35,669 nt of DNA from OCS155 cluster bacterium AG-349-E07 (GTDB taxonomy: Bacteria; Actinomycetota; Acidimicrobiia; Actinomarinales; Actinomarinaceae): the NCBI GenBank assembly GCA_003281085.1, contig QCCZ01000007.1, positions 1 to 35,669 on the forward strand, in the 5' to 3' direction. A model generated the notes under the pieces. That model saw only the letters and a program-made list of their open reading frames with translations. It was not told the DNA's origin and did no database searches. Made by a program: the position numbers and the translations under genes. Of this stretch, positions 33,529 through 35,669 are shown one piece after another (positions within the stretch are counted from its first letter, which is position 1; each line of letters opens with the position of its first letter).

Positions 33529-34609
33529 AATATAATTCTTTGAATTTGTCTGATATTGCTTTTACTGAATAATTTTCTTCAATAACCTGAGCAGCGTATT
33601 CATGATTTAGTGTGTATTTGCCATTTAAATAATTGTTAATTTCATCAATATATAAATCAATATTGTTTTCCTTGATCAAAAGACCGTGCTTCGTCTTGCT
33701 AATAATTTCATTCATTCCCGGTATATCGTTTACAATGCAAAAAAGACCTGAATATATGCTTTCCAACAATACTCGTGAAAACCCTTCGTGGTAGCTAGGC
33801 TGAATTAAAATATCAAAATCATGTAAATTTTCTTGTACATCGATCTCTCCAAGATAATTTATATTTGGGTTATTTTTTAGTTCATCAAATTCTTTAAGAT
33901 TAAGACTACTTTTATTACCAAAATCTGGTTTGCCTGCTATGTGAAAACTAATATTTTTATTTTCTTTCATACCATCGGCAATAGCTAAATATTCATAAAT
34001 ACCTTTTTCCCTCATTAACCTTCCAACAAAAATAATTTTATTTTTTTTGACCTGTTCTTTTTTTTGTTTAAATGCTTCAGTATTTAAACCACTACCTTCA
34101 ATAATTTTTACGTTATTTTTATAGTTTGAATATCTTAAAAAATCTGAATAATTTTTCTTATTCTGAAAAATTATCGTATCAACTTCTTTGTTTATTTTAT
34201 ATTTTATAAATGGTTTAATTAAAACTCTTAATATATTCCCAAGCAGTGAATTACCAAATAAATAACCTAGGCCTGTTATTGAGACTATTACTACAAATTT
34301 CTTTTTTAAAAAAAAGGTTGAAAATATAAATAAAAATAAAGATTTAATTGTAAATATGTGTATTAAAGAATTTGATTCAATGTTTTTTAATATTTTTCTT
34401 AAGTTAAAAACTCCACCTATGTCCAAAAGCTTTTTGTTATTTATTTGCCAATCAATAAAATTTTGATACGTTTGATTAATTTCAGATTTGTTATCTCCAA
34501 GTGGACAAATAGAAGTGATGTTAAAATACTCTTTTAAATAATTGACCATGTCTGCTCTCGATCTTTGCAGTATCCAATCTGAGTGAGCAATAAAATAAAT
34601 CACTAACAT
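33515..34609 (-). CDS. GT4-family glycosyltransferase (start ATG 34609 or GTG 34603)
   Basis: GT-B glycosyltransferase of 364 residues. The N-terminal domain begins with IYFIAHSDWILQRSRADMVNYL and has a hydrophobic segment (FLFIFSTFFLKKKFVVIVSITGLGYLFG), suggesting membrane contact. The C-terminal domain has FVGRLMREKGIYEYL, IAGKPDFG and the E-x7-E motif (HEGFSRVLLES), typical of GT4. A clear promoter (TTGATG, 18 bases, TATAAT) ends one base before the ATG. Its start of transcription would fall near 34604, so a leaderless GTG 34603 may be the true start. It overlaps the WecA-like gene and probably adds the next sugar to its product. Confidence 0.87.
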   Translation of the reverse strand: MLVIYFIAHSDWILQRSRADMVNYLKEYFNITSICPLGDNKSEINQTYQNFIDWQINNKKLLDIGGVFNLRKILKNIESNSLIHIFTIKSLFLFIFSTFFLKKKFVVIVSITGLGYLFGNSLLGNILRVLIKPFIKYKINKEVDTIIFQNKKNYSDFLRYSNYKNNVKIIEGSGLNTEAFKQKKEQVKKNKIIFVGRLMREKGIYEYLAIADGMKENKNISFHIAGKPDFGNKSSLNLKEFDELKNNPNINYLGEIDVQENLHDFDILIQPSYHEGFSRVLLESIYSGLFCIVNDIPGMNEIISKTKHGLLIKENNIDLYIDEINNYLNGKYTLNHEYAAQVIEENYSVKAISDKFKELYYEFI

Positions 34610-34610
34610 T

Positions 34611-34640
34611 ATTATAAAGTTATTGAAAGGTTATCATCAA
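34611..34640 (-). promoter_or_regulatory. Promoter of the GT4/WecA-like operon
   Basis: On the minus strand, TTGATG (34640-34635) and a perfect TATAAT (34616-34611) are 18 bases apart. Transcription would begin near 34604, inside the annotated coding start. This is the best promoter match in the window by spacing and sequence. Towards the dehydrogenase gene the same bases read TATAAA (34613-34618). Confidence 0.5.
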
Positions 34641-34643
34641 ATT

Positions 34644-35669
34644 ATGAACATTGTTGTAATTGGTGTTGGTTATGTAGGTTTAGTATCAGGATTATGCTTA
34701 GCAAAATTAAAACATAATATTCAATTTATAGACATTGATGAATCAAAAATAAATTCTTTAAAAAAACACCAGCCAACTTTTTTTGAACCTGAGTTAGAAG
34801 ATTATTTAAACAACAAAGAAATTTTGGGCAATGTCAACTTTTCTAGTGAATATAAAAATATAGATTGGGACAATGTTGACATTGTAATGGTTTGTGTTCA
34901 AACTCCATCACTTGAAAGTAATCAAATAGACACAAGTTTTGTTAAAAAAGTTTTTATGTCTATAGAAAATTATATAAATGAAAATACAGTAGTTTGTATC
35001 AAGTCAACCATCCATCCAGAAGCTCTTGAAAAGATTATTGCTGATTTAAGTTTTGATGAGCGTAGGATTGTATTTAATCCAGAATTTTTGAGAGAAGGTT
35101 CGGCTTTCACTGACTTTTTTCAACCTGACAGAATAGTCATTGGCTCCACTGACGAAGAGAATGCGAAAAAAGTTGGTTCATTATACAAGGATTTAGATAC
35201 GGAAATCTTGTTTACAGATCCTGTAAGTTCGCAATTAATTAAGTATCTTTCAAATGCATATCTACCTTTAAGATTATCTTTTGTAAATGAGGCTTCTCAA
35301 ATTATTAGTGTAATGGGTGGCAACTTGCAAGAAACTCTAAAAGGTATAGGGATGGATAATAGAATCGGACAAAATTATTTTAGACCTTCTCCAGGCTGGG
35401 GAGGTTCTTGTTTTCCAAAAGATGTTGCTGAAATTAATTCAATTATAAAATCTAATAATCTAATTTTGCCTTTAATTTCAAATATAAAAAAATCTAATTC
35501 TACCCATCAAGAATGGTTTACTGAATACTTAATAAATCTAAAAAATGAAAAAAAGTTTGAAAATATATTTTTGATTGGACTTGCATTTAAAGATAATACT
35601 GATGACTTAAGGCATTCACCTACAGTTTCAATATATGAAATTCTTGACTCAAAAAACCAATCAGTGCAT
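34644..35669 (+). CDS. ugd: UDP-glucose 6-dehydrogenase, 3' end cut by window
   Basis: Oxidises UDP-glucose to UDP-glucuronate with two NAD+, giving acidic sugar donors. The first 342 codons are present of a usual total near 430; the frame runs open to the last base. The Rossmann start is VIGVGYVGLVSG, followed by FEPELEDYL, VCVQTPS and NPEFLREGSA. The catalytic cysteine is Cys256 in PGWGGSCFPKD. The C-terminal domain starts GLAFKDNTDDLRHSPT. A GAAAGG site lies 13 bases before ATG 34644, rather distant. It diverges from the GT4 gene across a 34-base gap and would supply uronic acid to the neighbouring glycan genes. Confidence 0.94.
   Translation, partial: MNIVVIGVGYVGLVSGLCLAKLKHNIQFIDIDESKINSLKKHQPTFFEPELEDYLNNKEILGNVNFSSEYKNIDWDNVDIVMVCVQTPSLESNQIDTSFVKKVFMSIENYINENTVVCIKSTIHPEALEKIIADLSFDERRIVFNPEFLREGSAFTDFFQPDRIVIGSTDEENAKKVGSLYKDLDTEILFTDPVSSQLIKYLSNAYLPLRLSFVNEASQIISVMGGNLQETLKGIGMDNRIGQNYFRPSPGWGGSCFPKDVAEINSIIKSNNLILPLISNIKKSNSTHQEWFTEYLINLKNEKKFENIFLIGLAFKDNTDDLRHSPTVSIYEILDSKNQSVH

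Noticed and set aside
1-35669. CRISPR arrays, insertion sequences, phage genes or tRNA-derived attachment repeats
   Set aside because: No regularly spaced repeats, transposase, integrase or second copy of a tRNA 3' end was seen on reading the window.

Overview
The window is a very A+T-rich, tightly packed stretch of a bacterial chromosome. It holds 33 protein genes and three tRNA genes, and no gene-free stretch reaches 300 bases; the longest gaps are tens of bases and hold a promoter-like motif or a tRNA. No rRNA, CRISPR array, insertion sequence, integrase or phage gene was seen. The best guess for the source is a streamlined, low-G+C marine Actinomycetota (Candidatus Actinomarina-like). This is inferred from the order leuS / holA-like / rpsT on the opposite strand / lepA, from eukaryote-type GlyRS followed by dnaG, from the C-terminal OCT domain on Obg and from an LCP-family cell-wall ligase. 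It is not proven by any marker gene here.

Region 1 (1-8949) is a housekeeping block: RNase E/G, ribosomal proteins bL21 and bL27, Obg, ProB and ProA (proline), a MoxR ATPase with its CoxE-like VWA partner, NadD (NAD) and RsfS (ribosome silencing). A small 2TM potassium channel lies antisense between nadD and rsfS.

Region 2 (8961-14436) starts with tRNA-Ala(GGC) and looks like a surface-polysaccharide island inserted between core genes: a Wzx-type flippase, a Wzy-type polymerase candidate, SerC, a small ParB-fold protein resembling free-serine kinase (SerK)/DUF1015, and a GT4 glycosyltransferase.

Region 3 (14436-28212) is core again: LeuRS, a shortened and divergent DNA polymerase III delta candidate, S20 (minus strand), LepA, RsmE, HIT protein, PhoH, the c-di-AMP phosphodiesterase PgpH, YbeY, UppS, GlyRS and DnaG, followed by tRNA-Asn, a stand-alone SCP2 lipid-binding protein and a CAT-anticodon tRNA (probably Ile2).

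Region 4 (28226-35669) is a second envelope-polysaccharide region. It holds an unusual polymerase/ligase-like membrane protein with a roughly 480-residue outside domain, an LCP ligase, a sugar-1-phosphate nucleotidyltransferase, a WecA/TagO-like initiating phosphotransferase, a GT4 glycosyltransferase and UDP-glucose 6-dehydrogenase, which is cut by the window edge. Together with UppS these suggest assembly of an acidic glycan on undecaprenyl phosphate and its attachment to the cell wall.

The most interesting points are the polymerase with a lectin-fold-like insertion, the serC / SerK-like pair, the reduced delta subunit, the overlapping 3' ends at all four convergent gene pairs, and divergent gene pairs that seem to share symmetrical -10 elements, with several possible leaderless starts.
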